Of a stretch of 64,000 nucleotides of DNA, positions 26,010-37,193 are shown piece after piece. This DNA comes from Aureimonas ureilytica (GTDB taxonomy: Bacteria > Pseudomonadota > Alphaproteobacteria > Rhizobiales > Rhizobiaceae). The notes beneath the pieces are model-generated. The model was not told the DNA's origin, searched no databases, and saw nothing but the letters and a program-made list of their open reading frames with translations. The position numbers and the translations under genes are program-made. The stretch's first letter is position 1; each line of letters begins with the position of its first letter. The stretch lies in assembly GCF_001475935.1 (NCBI RefSeq), contig NZ_LDQA01000028.1, positions 248,001-312,000 of the forward strand, read 5' to 3'.

Positions 26010-26678
26010 ATGACCGACCCCGCCCCGCCGGACCTGCGCTTTCGCGACGACGAGCCAAAGCAGCATCCGAGCGCCGAGTTGAAGGGCGTCAAGCTCGGCC
26101 GCTTCTGCGAGATCGGCCAGCGCGTGAAGCTTCGGGACGTGAGCGTCGGCGACTACACCTATTTCGAGCGCGGCGGCGAAGCCACGCAGGCCGATATCGG
26201 CAAGTTCGGCTCGATCGCAGCCCATGTGCGGATCAACGCGCTGGAGCATCCCGTCGAGCGCGTCACGACGCACAAGGTCACCTATCGGCCCAACGAGTAT
26301 TTCCGCTTCCTCGGCGTCGACCACGATTTTCGCGAGCGGCGCGAAACGAGGCGCGTCATGATCGGCCACGATGTCTGGATCGGCCATGGCGCGGTGATTT
26401 TGCCGGGCGTCACCGTGGGCACGGGGGCGGTGATCGGCGCCGGCGCGGTGGTGACGCGCGACGTGGAGCCCTATGCGATCGTCGTCGGCGTTCCCGCCAA
26501 GCCGCTTCGGATGCGCTTTTCGCCCGAGATCGCCGCGCGGCTTCTCAAGCTCGCCTGGTGGGACTGGCCGCGCGACTGGCTGTTCGAGGCCATCCCCGAC
26601 ATGCAGGAATTGGCGGTCGAGGCGTTTCTCCTGCGTTGGGAGGAGCGAGCGCTCAACCCGGACGCCGCTCGCCCGTGA
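26010..26678 (+). CDS. Hexapeptide-repeat acyltransferase, phosphonate-type family
   Basis: A 222-residue left-handed beta-helix protein with hexapeptide repeats ([37 protein letters not shown] and [14 protein letters not shown]). This arrangement, including [22 protein letters not shown] and a C-terminal [11 protein letters not shown], resembles the transferase family first described beside phosphonate-degradation genes (TIGR03308-type). No phn genes are here, so the substrate is open and the name describes only the family. ATG 26010 is preceded by GAAGG; an upstream in-frame ATG at 25926 would add 28 unsupported residues. Its end overlaps the convergent MFS gene by 26 bp. Confidence 0.83.
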   Translation: MTDPAPPDLRFRDDEPKQHPSAELKGVKLGRFCEIGQRVKLRDVSVGDYTYFERGGEATQADIGKFGSIAAHVRINALEHPVERVTTHKVTYRPNEYFRFLGVDHDFRERRETRRVMIGHDVWIGHGAVILPGVTVGTGAVIGAGAVVTRDVEPYAIVVGVPAKPLRMRFSPEIAARLLKLAWWDWPRDWLFEAIPDMQELAVEAFLLRWEERALNPDAARP

Positions 26679-27849
26679 GGAAATAGGCGAGCGCCAAGGC
26701 CGGGAAGAGACAGCCCATCAGCGCCACGCCATGCCAGCCGAAATGCTCGAGTACCGGGCTCGTCAGACTGGAGCCGAGCGCGCCGCCGAGAAAGAAGGTC
26801 GTCATATAGACGGCGTTCAGCCGGTTGCGGATCGCGGCATCCAGCTGAAAGATCTCGCGCTGCCCGATGACGAGATTGGCCTGCACGCCGAGATCCACCA
26901 GAATGCCGGCGAGCACCAGGGCGATGAGCGAGTGCGTGCCGAGAAACGCGATCGCCATGGCCCCGAGCGCCAGCGAAATGGCGATGAGCGTGCCGCGCCG
27001 GGAATGGCCGCGATCGGCCATGCGGCCGGCCACCGGCGCGGCCAGCACGCCCAGCGCGCCGCTCAGCGTGAACAGCGCCACCCATTGCGGCGAAAGATTA
27101 TAGGGCTCGCGCAGGAGGAGGATCGGCGCACCGGTCCAGAAGATGCCGAAGGCGGCAAAGAGCGCCGCGTGGTAGAGCGCGCGGCGGCGGAGCACGGGTT
27201 CTCGAACGAAGAGCGTGCCGAGCGAGCGGATCAGCGCGCCATAACGCTCGCGCCCTTCCGGCTGGCGGCTCGGAAAGGCTCGCGACCCGGCCAGTGTCAG
27301 AAGCGCGACGAACACGGCCGATAAGAGAAAGATGCCCCGCCAGCCCAGGAACCCGGCAACGAAGCTCGACAGCGGCCGGGCCAGCAGGATGCCGCCTAGA
27401 AGCCCCGTCATGATATTGCCGACGATGCGCCCGCGCTCCTCCGGCCGGGCGAAGCTCGCCGCCAGCGGCACGATCATCTGCGCGGCGGTGGAGGCGATGC
27501 CGACCAGGAGCGTCAGCGCGAAGAGAAGCGGCAGGCTCGGCGTCAGGGCCAAGCCGATCAGCCCCAGCACGGCGGCGCTCATGGTGAGGAGAATGAGCCG
27601 GCGATTTTCCAGGACGTCGCCCAGCGGCACGAGCAGCACCAGCCCCAGCGCGTAGCCGATCTGCGAGGCCGTGACGATCGTGCTTTCCAGCGCCGGGTCC
27701 ATGCCGAGATCCGCTCCGATCAGGGCGACGATGGGCTGCGCGTAATAGAGATTGGCCGCGAGCGCCCCGGCCGACAGGGCCATGGTGAAGGCCGCCGCGC
27801 CCGACAGGGCGGGCCGCGTCTGGGGTTCGGCAAGGTTTGGCAAAGTCAT
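26653..27849 (-). CDS. MFS transporter, probable drug or metabolite exporter
   Basis: A 398-residue major facilitator with twelve predicted spans. It starts [18 protein letters not shown] and contains the motif-A-like loop [13 protein letters not shown] between spans 2 and 3 and [14 protein letters not shown] between spans 8 and 9. The layout matches the small Bcr/YnfM-like proton-driven efflux group. Substrate cannot be told. It stands alone on the minus strand, convergent with the acyltransferase gene with a 26-bp overlap and divergent from the Tim44 gene. An ATG at 27849 is the first plausible start. Confidence 0.88.
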   Translation of the reverse strand: MTLPNLAEPQTRPALSGAAAFTMALSAGALAANLYYAQPIVALIGADLGMDPALESTIVTASQIGYALGLVLLVPLGDVLENRRLILLTMSAAVLGLIGLALTPSLPLLFALTLLVGIASTAAQMIVPLAASFARPEERGRIVGNIMTGLLGGILLARPLSSFVAGFLGWRGIFLLSAVFVALLTLAGSRAFPSRQPEGRERYGALIRSLGTLFVREPVLRRRALYHAALFAAFGIFWTGAPILLLREPYNLSPQWVALFTLSGALGVLAAPVAGRMADRGHSRRGTLIAISLALGAMAIAFLGTHSLIALVLAGILVDLGVQANLVIGQREIFQLDAAIRNRLNAVYMTTFFLGGALGSSLTSPVLEHFGWHGVALMGCLFPALALAYFLTGERRPG

Positions 27850-28060
27850 GGCGCCCCGATCCGTCAGGCATGCTGCGCAATAGGATGCTTATAGGGTGGC
27901 CCGTGCAGCAGCGAAAGCGGGCGCGGCGCGCTTCGCGGTTGCGAGATGGCGAAATCTTGATCGCTCATCCCCGGATCGTGGTCGGTCACTGCTTCTCAGG
28001 CCCGTCACCCTCTTCCTATATGAGAGTGCAGATATTCAACGCTTGCCGAAGGACTTCTCC

Positions 28061-29047
28061 ATGAACCCCTCCCGAACCGGACGTTTCACGGCGCTTCTGG
28101 CCGTGCTGACGCTGGTCTTCTCGACGATGGTCGTGGACTATGCCGAAGCGCGGCGCGGCGGCAGCTTCGGCAGCCGAGGTGGCCGGACCTACCAGTCCGC
28201 GCCCGCCACCAACACCGCGCCGGCCGCAGCGCCCGTTCAGCGCTCCATGACCTCGCCCGGACAGGCGTCCAGTGCAGCGGCCGCCGCCCGCCCGGCCGCA
28301 GGCCAGCGCTCCGGCCTGTTCGGCGGCGGCTTCGGCGGCGCGATGATGCGCGGCCTTCTGATCGGCGGTCTGTTCGGCCTGTTGATGGGCTCGGGCTTCG
28401 GCGGCCTCGCCGGAATGCTCGGCCTTCTCGTGCAGGTCGCGCTGATCGGCCTTCTGGTCATGCTGGCGCTGCGCTTCTTCCGCTCGCGTTCCGGCCAGAC
28501 GGCCTCGGCCAACGGCGCATCGCCCTTGAACCAGCAGCGCAGCGCCTACCAGGGGCAAAATCCCAATGCCGGCAACGGCACCTACGGGTCGGGCCTCGGC
28601 AGCCGCTCGGCCGCCGCGCCGAAGGCGGGCGTCGGGCGCGACGAGATCGGCGTGACGCAGCAGGATCTCGGCATGTTCGAGAGCCGGTTGAAGGCGCTTC
28701 AGGACGCCTATAGCCGCGAGGACTACAAGGCGCTGGAAGAGATCGCGACGCCGGAAGTCGTGTCCTATCTCGCGCAGGAACTGGCCCAGAACGCCGCGCG
28801 CGGCGTGCGCAACGAGGCGCGCGACGTGGAGCTTCTCCAGGGCGACGTGTCCGAAAGCTGGCGCGAAGGCCCACGCGACTATGCCACCGTCGCGATGCGC
28901 TACGGCATGATCGACGTGGTGCGCGACCGCCAGTCGGGCCGCATCGTGGAAGGCGACGAGCGCACGCGCGTCGAGTCCACCGAGGTCTGGACCTTTGTGC
29001 GCGAGCGTGGCGGTGCCTGGAAGCTGTCGGCCATTCAGGAAGCGTAA
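28061..29047 (+). CDS. Tim44-domain inner-membrane protein
   Basis: A 328-residue protein. It has an N-terminal signal-like span (FTALLAVLTLVFSTMVVDYAEA), a Gly/Ser/Ala-rich low-complexity stretch, and two further hydrophobic segments near 98-145 (GLLIGGLFGLLMGSG and MLGLLVQVALIGLLVML). A Tim44-type domain fills roughly residues 195-328 (LKALQDAYSREDYKALEEIATPEV). The mitochondrial homologue tethers the import motor to the inner membrane. Bacterial members are membrane proteins of unclear role. ATG 28061 has GAAGGA 7-12 bases upstream. A bidirectional terminator follows. Confidence 0.84.
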   Translation: MNPSRTGRFTALLAVLTLVFSTMVVDYAEARRGGSFGSRGGRTYQSAPATNTAPAAAPVQRSMTSPGQASSAAAAARPAAGQRSGLFGGGFGGAMMRGLLIGGLFGLLMGSGFGGLAGMLGLLVQVALIGLLVMLALRFFRSRSGQTASANGASPLNQQRSAYQGQNPNAGNGTYGSGLGSRSAAAPKAGVGRDEIGVTQQDLGMFESRLKALQDAYSREDYKALEEIATPEVVSYLAQELAQNAARGVRNEARDVELLQGDVSESWREGPRDYATVAMRYGMIDVVRDRQSGRIVEGDERTRVESTEVWTFVRERGGAWKLSAIQEA

Positions 29048-29071
29048 GCTTTCGCCGCATCACCGAAACAC

Positions 29072-29104
29072 AAAAGGCCGCTGGATCACTCCGGCGGCCT
29101 TTTT
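29072..29104. terminator. Bidirectional terminator between Tim44 gene and azlD
   Basis: Arms AAAAGGCCGC/GCGGCCTTTT around a 12-base loop, with T runs on both strands. It separates the convergent Tim44 gene and azlCD. Confidence 0.75.
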
Positions 29105-29117
29105 CGTGGCACCCCTG

Positions 29118-29417
29118 TCAGGCCAGCCCGGCCGCGCGGGCGAGCGCCACGAGAACGGTCCCCACGATGACGGTCGATAGGAGGGACAGACGCAGCGCGA
29201 ACACGGCGCAGAGCACGATCACCACCTTCTCGGCCATGTCCCCATCGATGAAGACCGGCATCACGATAGCCGTCAGAACGGCGGCGGGCACGGCATCGAG
29301 CGCGGCCTCCAGCCGGGGCGGCACCCGCTCCAGCCGCGCCAGCACGAGATAGCCGCCGACGCGTGTGAGATAGGTGAGGACGGCGGAGGCGAGGATCAGA
29401 AACCAAATCTCGCTCAC
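29118..29417 (-). CDS. azlD: AzlD-type small subunit of branched-chain amino acid exporter
   Basis: A 99-residue hydrophobic protein with three or four spans, SAVLTYLTRVGGYLVLARLE and IVMPVFIDGDMAEKVVIVLCAVFAL, which are typical of AzlD/YgaH. It works with AzlC to export branched-chain amino acids and their analogues. Its start overlaps the stop of azlC by four bases (ATGA, 29414-29417), so the two are translationally coupled. It ends before a terminator shared with the Tim44 gene. Confidence 0.88.
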   Translation of the reverse strand: MSEIWFLILASAVLTYLTRVGGYLVLARLERVPPRLEAALDAVPAAVLTAIVMPVFIDGDMAEKVVIVLCAVFALRLSLLSTVIVGTVLVALARAAGLA

Positions 29418-30169
29418 GCGCCCTCTCCCTCTGCCGGCTCGCCGCCTGCCGGCGTGCGCAACACGGCGACGAGAATGCCGGCCAGGCCGCCGAGCGTGAC
29501 GTGCCAGGGCGAGCCGAGCGTTCCGTAGGCGATGACGGCGGCCAGCGCGCTTGCCCCCGCCACCGGCCAGAACTGGCGGCGATGGCGAAAGGCCATGGTC
29601 TGCGCGAGGAAATAGATCGGCAGCGCGAAGTCGAGCGCATAACGCTCCGGGTTCTCGATCAGCCGGCCGAACAGCGCGCCGAGCAGCGTCGCCAAGGCCC
29701 AGCCGACATAGAGCAACAGCGCGAAGGTGAAGTAATAGGTCTTGCGCACCACGCCGTCCGACGCGCGCGCTTCCGCCGCCGCGAAGGAGGGATCCACCAT
29801 CAGGAAGAAGGCCAGCGCCTTTTCCCAGCCGTTGAAGCGGCCAAGATGCCGACCGATCGACGCGGAATAGAGGACATGCCGGAAGTTGATGGCGAAGACG
29901 CCGATCAGAATGGCCCAGACCGGCGCGCCCGTGCCGATCATCTGCAGCGCCAGAAACTGGCTGGAGCCGGCATAGACGCTGAGCGAGAAGCCCAGTGTTT
30001 CGGGCAGCGAAAGACCCATGCGGGTGGCCAGGGCCCCGTAGACGCCGCCAAAGGGCACGAGGGCCAGGAGCAGCGGCACCGAATGGGCAAGGCCGGCACG
30101 AAATTCGGAAGAACGGGACAAAACGGGAAACCGGAACGGGTGTGATCCGCCCGTTCTAGAGGCTGTCAC
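29414..30169 (-). CDS. azlC: AzlC-type large subunit of branched-chain amino acid exporter
   Basis: A 251-residue membrane protein with about six spans and the family signature VPFGGVYGALATRMGLSLPET, then SLSVYAGSSQFLALQMIG and INFRHVLYSASIGRHL. In E. coli the YgaZ/YgaH pair exports L-valine. A GTG at 30169 is the likely start because no ATG is present before the conserved core; no clear ribosome-binding site is seen, so the exact start is uncertain. It forms a two-gene operon with azlD and starts at the edge of a 390-bp region without genes. Confidence 0.88.
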   Translation of the reverse strand: MTASRTGGSHPFRFPVLSRSSEFRAGLAHSVPLLLALVPFGGVYGALATRMGLSLPETLGFSLSVYAGSSQFLALQMIGTGAPVWAILIGVFAINFRHVLYSASIGRHLGRFNGWEKALAFFLMVDPSFAAAEARASDGVVRKTYYFTFALLLYVGWALATLLGALFGRLIENPERYALDFALPIYFLAQTMAFRHRRQFWPVAGASALAAVIAYGTLGSPWHVTLGGLAGILVAVLRTPAGGEPAEGEGA

Positions 30170-30563
30170 GGCGCAGGGACAAGCCTCATGCTGCGGCGGG
30201 GCGATTCAAACTCATGGCTGCCCATCCAGCGCGCTCGGCCGGGCACTGTTGGAGTTTTCGATAGCGGGGCGCGCAGTGTGAGTTGCCTTGCGCAACGGAT
30301 CGGAGCTGAGAACTCGTGGACCCAACCTCGCGGCGGAGAACCGGTAAGGACGTTTCGTTGCTGCCGAGATGCCAAGCCAAAAAGCGGCTTGGCGGGGCCA
30401 GACCGGCGCAACGATCTTGGATGGCAAAAGCCCGCCGGCCCTCAAGGCGCTTCCCTGGTTCCCCGTATCAAGAGAAAGCACGGCGGGATGGACGCAACAT
30501 CCGGCTTGCGCTCACCGCGAAAACGCGAGCGGAAAAGACTGCGGGGTGAACCCGGCGGCTTTG
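30170..30563. other. Gene-less 394-bp region with a perfect hairpin
   Basis: No convincing coding sequence or tRNA. Short open frames are present but lack conserved domains and a good start. A perfect 8-bp hairpin GCCAAGCC/GGCTTGGC with a 7-base loop lies at 30371-30393, and a second weak stem (GTTGC/GCAAC) lies near 30280. These could be part of a structured RNA, but I recognise no known RNA family. The other strand does not improve the picture. Confidence 0.5.
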
Positions 30564-31439
30564 TCAAACAGGCTCTCCGAGCCCCGCCTTTTCCATCACG
30601 AAGCGTTCGAGCCGCGCCATGGCCTGCGCTTCGACAGGCAGAAGATCGGTGAAGTCGCCCTCGTGCAGGGCGCGCACATGGCGGCATTCGTCCCGGAAGC
30701 GCGCGCCGGGGCAGGAGCAGGCGAGCCGCCAAGCCCCCGCCCGGCCGAAGGGCGCCAGAAGCACGTCATAGGGCGTGCCGCGCGAACCGCGCACCGTGTA
30801 GCGAAAGCTCCCCTGCCCTGCGCCGGCCGGGCGCACCTGCGCCTTCAGGGCGCGCTCGGCTACGCCGCCCTCTCGCCGCGCCGGCTGCGAGGCGACCGCG
30901 CGGCGCAGGCTCAAGCGATCGGCCATGTCGGCGATGTCGAGCGCTCCCGACGCTGCGACGCCCTCCAGCGCGATATGGGCGCAGGCATAGGCGTCGTCGC
31001 CGGCATGGTGATGGCGAAAGCCGAGGCCGAAGCGCGTGGCCATGGTGGACAACTTGTGGTTGGGCGAGTCCGGCCAGAGACGGCGCGACAGCGCGACGGT
31101 GCAGAGCGCGGAAAAGCGCGGCTGCGCCAACCCGTACAGCGCCAAGCTCTCGCGCAGCACTTTCAGGTCGAAGCTCGCATTGTGCGCGACAACCAGCGCG
31201 CCATCCATCTCGGCGGCGAAGGAGGCGAAGATGTCGGCAAAGCTCGGCGCGTCCAGAACATCGTGCGGGCGAATGCCGTGAACGCGGATATTGCCGGGGT
31301 CGAAGCGCAGGTCGCGCGGCCGGATCAGACTATAGGCCTGCCTCGTGACGCGCCCCTCCTCCACGAAGGCGAGCCCGACGGCACAGGCGCTCGCCGCCTC
31401 GCTGGTGGCGGTCTCGAAATCGATGGCGAGGATCGTCAT
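30564..31439 (-). CDS. 3'-5' exonuclease (DnaQ/RNase T-like) with SWIM-like zinc motif
   Basis: A 291-residue protein. The N-terminal 165 residues are a DEDD exonuclease domain with Exo I IDFETA, Exo II AHNASFDLKVL and Exo III HHHAGDDAYA carrying the last Asp. The C-terminal 110 residues hold a SWIM-type zinc signature, CSCPGARFRDECRHVRAL, of the C-x-C-...-C-x-H kind. SWIM motifs bind DNA or proteins, so the tail may target the nuclease. This combination is uncommon in my memory of DnaQ-like proteins. AAAGAG lies before the ATG at 31439. Neighbours give no operon. Confidence 0.85.
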   Translation of the reverse strand: MTILAIDFETATSEAASACAVGLAFVEEGRVTRQAYSLIRPRDLRFDPGNIRVHGIRPHDVLDAPSFADIFASFAAEMDGALVVAHNASFDLKVLRESLALYGLAQPRFSALCTVALSRRLWPDSPNHKLSTMATRFGLGFRHHHAGDDAYACAHIALEGVAASGALDIADMADRLSLRRAVASQPARREGGVAERALKAQVRPAGAGQGSFRYTVRGSRGTPYDVLLAPFGRAGAWRLACSCPGARFRDECRHVRALHEGDFTDLLPVEAQAMARLERFVMEKAGLGEPV

Positions 31440-31647
31440 GCAGCTCTTTCAACGGGTTGTACGCACCCTATCCCTCTCATCGGGGCAGGAGCAAGGCGCG
31501 CGGTGCCTCATCCGAGCGTCCCACGGCACGGCGGAGCAATCGAGCCGTGCCTGCTCGCAAGCGCCGCGCCCAGAAGTGGGACGCTGCCCGACAGCCCCCG
31601 CCCACGAAAAGCCACGGTGAGGCGAACCGGCGAAACCGATCAGACGA
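31440..31647. other. Intergenic region before the exonuclease gene
   Basis: Two hundred and eight bases of GC-rich DNA between the end of ligA and the exonuclease start. No terminator, RNA or gene was recognised. Confidence 0.3.
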
Positions 31648-34140
<2,493 letters not shown>

Positions 34141-34232
34141 TCAAAGCAAAAGACATGGACGCGCAGCGATACACCGATTCTGGGGCGTCCGGCCGGAAAA
34201 TCCCTTTCCCGGCCCTGCGATCTTTGCGCGCC

Positions 34233-35906
34233 TTAGCCGGCCACGCCGATCAGCCGCGCGGCGGCCGCACGCGCCTCGTCGGTCACGATGTCGCCGGCCA
34301 GCATCCGCGCGATCTCCTCGCGCCGGGCCGGGATGTCGATGGTCGCGACGCGCGTCGACAGGCGCTCGTCGCCCGGCACGGTCTCGGCCTTGGAAATCAG
34401 AAGATGCGTCGTCGCGCGCGCCGCCACCTGCGGCGCGTGGGTGACGGAGAGAACCTGCACCGTGCCGGCAAGCCGCGCCAACCGGCGGCCGATAGCGTCC
34501 GCCACCGCCCCGCCGACGCCCGTATCGATCTCGTCAAAGACCAGCGTCGGCGCCGAGCCCTTGTCGGCCAGCGCCACTTTCAGCGCGAGAAGGAAGCGCG
34601 ACAGCTCGCCGCCGGAGGCGACCTTCATCATCGGCCCCGCGCGCGTGCCGGGATTGGTGCGCACCCAGAACTCGGCGGTGTCGATGCCGCTCGCCGCCCG
34701 CACGTTCGGATCGCGCGTCAGCTCCACGATAAAGGCGGCGCGTTCCAGCTTCATGTCGGGCAGCTCGGCCATGACGGCCGCTTCCAGAAGCTTGGCGGCC
34801 TCGACACGCTTCACCGACAGCGCCTCGGCGCGTTCATCGAACACGGCGCGCCGCTCGGCCACATCGGCGCTGAGCTTCACCAGCCGCTCCTCGCCCGCAT
34901 CCAGCTCGGCGAGATCGGCCACCATCTTGGCCGTCAGAGTGGCGAGATCGTCCACCGGCACGTTGAACTTGCGGCCCGCCGCGCGCAGCGCGAACAGGCG
35001 CTCCTCGCACTGCTCCAGCGCGCGCGGATCGAACTCCAGCGTGCGCAGCGCACCTTGAAGGCTCATCTGCGCATCCGACAAGGCGTCCAGCGCCGTCTCG
35101 ACGCGCGCCAGGGCTTCGTCCAGCAAGCCGGGTAATTCGTCCTTCTTGCGGTCGAGCCGGCGCAAGAGGCTGGCCAGACCGGGAATCGGCGACTGCGGAC
35201 CGGAGAGTTCTTCATGCGCGTCGTTGACGTCGGTCGCGATCTTCTCGGACCGCATCATGGTCTGACGCTTTTCGGCCAGTTCCTCTTCTTCGCCCGCAAC
35301 AGGGGCGAGCGCGGTCAGCTCTTCCACGGAGGCGCGCAGGTAATCGGCCTCACGGGCGGCGGCTTCCACCCGCGCGCGGTGGCGGGACAATTCGCTCTCG
35401 GCCTTGCGCCAGGCCCCGAAGGCTTCCGCGACGGAGGCCGCTTCCGCTCCGAGGCCGCCATATTCGTCCAGTAGCTGGCGATGCGCTTCGGGATCCACCA
35501 GCGCGCGGTCGTCATGCTGGCCGTGGATTTCGACCAGGGTTGCGCCGAGTTCCTTCATCAGGGAGACGCTGGAGGGCCGGTCGTTGATGAAGACGCGGGT
35601 GCGCCCGTCCGCACTCTGGACGCGGCGCAGGATGACGTCGCCATCATCGTCGAAGCCGTTGTCGGACAGGATGCGGCGCGCGGGATGGGTGGCCGACAGG
35701 TCGAAGACCGCCGAAACCTCGCCCTGTTTGGAGCCATGGCGCACCAGGCCGCCATCACCCCGCCCGCCCAAAGCGAGCGACAGGGCGTCGAGCAGGATCG
35801 ACTTGCCGGCGCCGGTCTCACCCGTGAGCACGGACAGGCCATGATTCAGCCCGAGGTCGAGCCGATCGATAAGAACGATGTCGCGGATCGAAAGGTGAAC
35901 AAGCAT
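34233..35906 (-). CDS. recN: DNA repair protein RecN
   Basis: A 557-residue SMC-like ATPase of double-strand-break repair. The N-terminal ATP-binding loop GETGAGKS is at residues 29-36, a central coiled coil covers about 150-370, and the C-terminal ABC signature (VASGGELSRFLLALK) and Walker B (TLVFDEIDTGVGG) complete the ATPase head. Length and domain order match RecN. It lies between bamD and ligA, the usual alphaproteobacterial order. A terminator upstream (36002-36026) ends bamD, so recN probably has its own promoter in 35907-36001. Confidence 0.96.
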   Translation of the reverse strand: MLVHLSIRDIVLIDRLDLGLNHGLSVLTGETGAGKSILLDALSLALGGRGDGGLVRHGSKQGEVSAVFDLSATHPARRILSDNGFDDDGDVILRRVQSADGRTRVFINDRPSSVSLMKELGATLVEIHGQHDDRALVDPEAHRQLLDEYGGLGAEAASVAEAFGAWRKAESELSRHRARVEAAAREADYLRASVEELTALAPVAGEEEELAEKRQTMMRSEKIATDVNDAHEELSGPQSPIPGLASLLRRLDRKKDELPGLLDEALARVETALDALSDAQMSLQGALRTLEFDPRALEQCEERLFALRAAGRKFNVPVDDLATLTAKMVADLAELDAGEERLVKLSADVAERRAVFDERAEALSVKRVEAAKLLEAAVMAELPDMKLERAAFIVELTRDPNVRAASGIDTAEFWVRTNPGTRAGPMMKVASGGELSRFLLALKVALADKGSAPTLVFDEIDTGVGGAVADAIGRRLARLAGTVQVLSVTHAPQVAARATTHLLISKAETVPGDERLSTRVATIDIPARREEIARMLAGDIVTDEARAAAARLIGVAG

Positions 35907-36001
35907 GCGCGCGAAGGGCTAGTCCGTGTTGGGACGCAAGGCAAGCGCGAAGATATGGTCGAGACCCGAGCGCTGGAAGAGGCGCTCAAGCCCCAGACAT
36001 G

Positions 36002-36026
36002 AAAAAGGCCGGCGCGAAGCCGGCCT
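36002..36026 (-). terminator. Terminator of bamD
   Basis: On the minus strand, arms GGCCGGC/GCCGGCC around a 5-base loop are followed by a T run. It lies 19 bases after the bamD stop. Confidence 0.8.
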
Positions 36027-36044
36027 CGATCTCGTGCGCGGGGA

Positions 36045-36974
36045 TCAGGCGCGGGGCGGGCGAACCTCGCCCTTGGCGGCCTGCGCATCGGGAACCTGAT
36101 CGCGGCCGGCTCCCGTGATGAGGCGGGTCGCATTGCCGAACCAGGAGGCGCCGGCGCCGGCGCGCGGCTCCAGGCCCTTGCTCTGGAGCAGAGCGTAGGA
36201 ATCCTTGTACCACTGCGATTCCGGGAAGTTCTGCCCGAGCACCGAGGCCGCCGCCTGCGCTTCCTGGGTCAGGCCCATCGCGTAATAGGCTTCCGTCAGG
36301 CGCGCCAGAGCTTCTTCGACGTGGCGCGTCTGCGGATAGGTGTCCACCACGTTCTTGAAGCGATTGATCGCGGCGATGTATTCGCGGCGCTCCAGATAAT
36401 AGCGGCCGACCTGCATCTCCTTGCCGGCGAGCTGGTCGCGGGCGATGCGCATCTTGGATTTGGCGTCCTCGACATATTCGGACTGCGGGTAGCGATCCAC
36501 CACCTCCTGCAGGGCAGCGGCGGCGCGCGCGGTGTCGGTCTGGTCGCGCGTCACATCGGGGATCTGCCGGAAATAGGACAGGCCGATAATGTACTGGGCG
36601 TAGGCCGCCTCGCTGGAGCCTGGATAGGTCGCGAGGTAGCGCCGGGCGGAGCTGATCGCGTCGTCATAGTCGCCCTTGCGGTAGCTGGCGAAGGCACGCA
36701 TCACCAAGGCCTTGCGGGCGAATTCCGAATAGGGATGCTGCTTGTCGATGGCCTCGAACTTCTTGGCGGCTTCCCCCAGACGCCCCGCTTCCAGATTGGC
36801 GAGGCCCTGATTGTAGAGCTTGTCGGCCGGCTCGGTCTGCGAGGCGAGCGCCAGCGCGTCGATGTCCTTGTCCTTCGACGACATGCAGCCCGAGAGCAGC
36901 GCCGTCGATGTGGCCAGAGCCAGAACCATTGGGGCCGCGCGACCACGGCCGAACAGCGGCGTCTTGATACCCAT
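36045..36974 (-). CDS. bamD: Outer membrane assembly lipoprotein BamD (ComL)
   Basis: A 309-residue TPR lipoprotein of the BAM complex that inserts beta-barrel proteins into the outer membrane. A signal peptide ends in the lipobox LLSGC, so the Cys is lipidated and the protein faces the periplasm. Four to five TPR-like repeats follow ([43 protein letters not shown] and similar). ATG 36974 is used: AGGGGG lies 11 bases upstream, and the next ATG upstream (37013) would add 13 residues. The C-terminal 40 residues are divergent, as in many alphaproteobacteria. Neighbours are lpxC and recN. Confidence 0.95.
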   Translation of the reverse strand: MGIKTPLFGRGRAAPMVLALATSTALLSGCMSSKDKDIDALALASQTEPADKLYNQGLANLEAGRLGEAAKKFEAIDKQHPYSEFARKALVMRAFASYRKGDYDDAISSARRYLATYPGSSEAAYAQYIIGLSYFRQIPDVTRDQTDTARAAAALQEVVDRYPQSEYVEDAKSKMRIARDQLAGKEMQVGRYYLERREYIAAINRFKNVVDTYPQTRHVEEALARLTEAYYAMGLTQEAQAAASVLGQNFPESQWYKDSYALLQSKGLEPRAGAGASWFGNATRLITGAGRDQVPDAQAAKGEVRPPRA

Positions 36975-37138
36975 CGAACTCAAGTCCCCCTGGCTTTCGA
37001 ACGCGTCTGACACAGCGTTCCGCCCCCGCCCCTACTAACGCGCGGGCGACAGCGCATACAACGGTTCAAGGCGGGTTAACACGCCTTTTTTGTGGCATCC
37101 AGCGCCATGAGCGCCGTCTCCCCTTTCAAAACGAAAAC

Positions 37139-37165
37139 GGCAGGAGCGCCAACTGCGCCCCTGCC
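37139..37165 (-). terminator. Possible terminator of lpxC
   Basis: On the minus strand, arms GGCAGG-x-GCGC/GCGC-x-CCTGCC with one mismatch and a 5-base loop are followed by CGTTTTCGTTTT. It lies 28 bases after the lpxC stop at 37194. Confidence 0.6.
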
Positions 37166-37193
37166 GCCTGATCGGGAATGCCGGATGGGCAGT

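Noticed and set aside
30186-30380. Minus-strand frame in the gene-less interval, and possible tRNA from a TTCAAA-like T-loop
   Set aside because: No tRNA cloverleaf could be folded by eye and the frame lacks homology or a good start.
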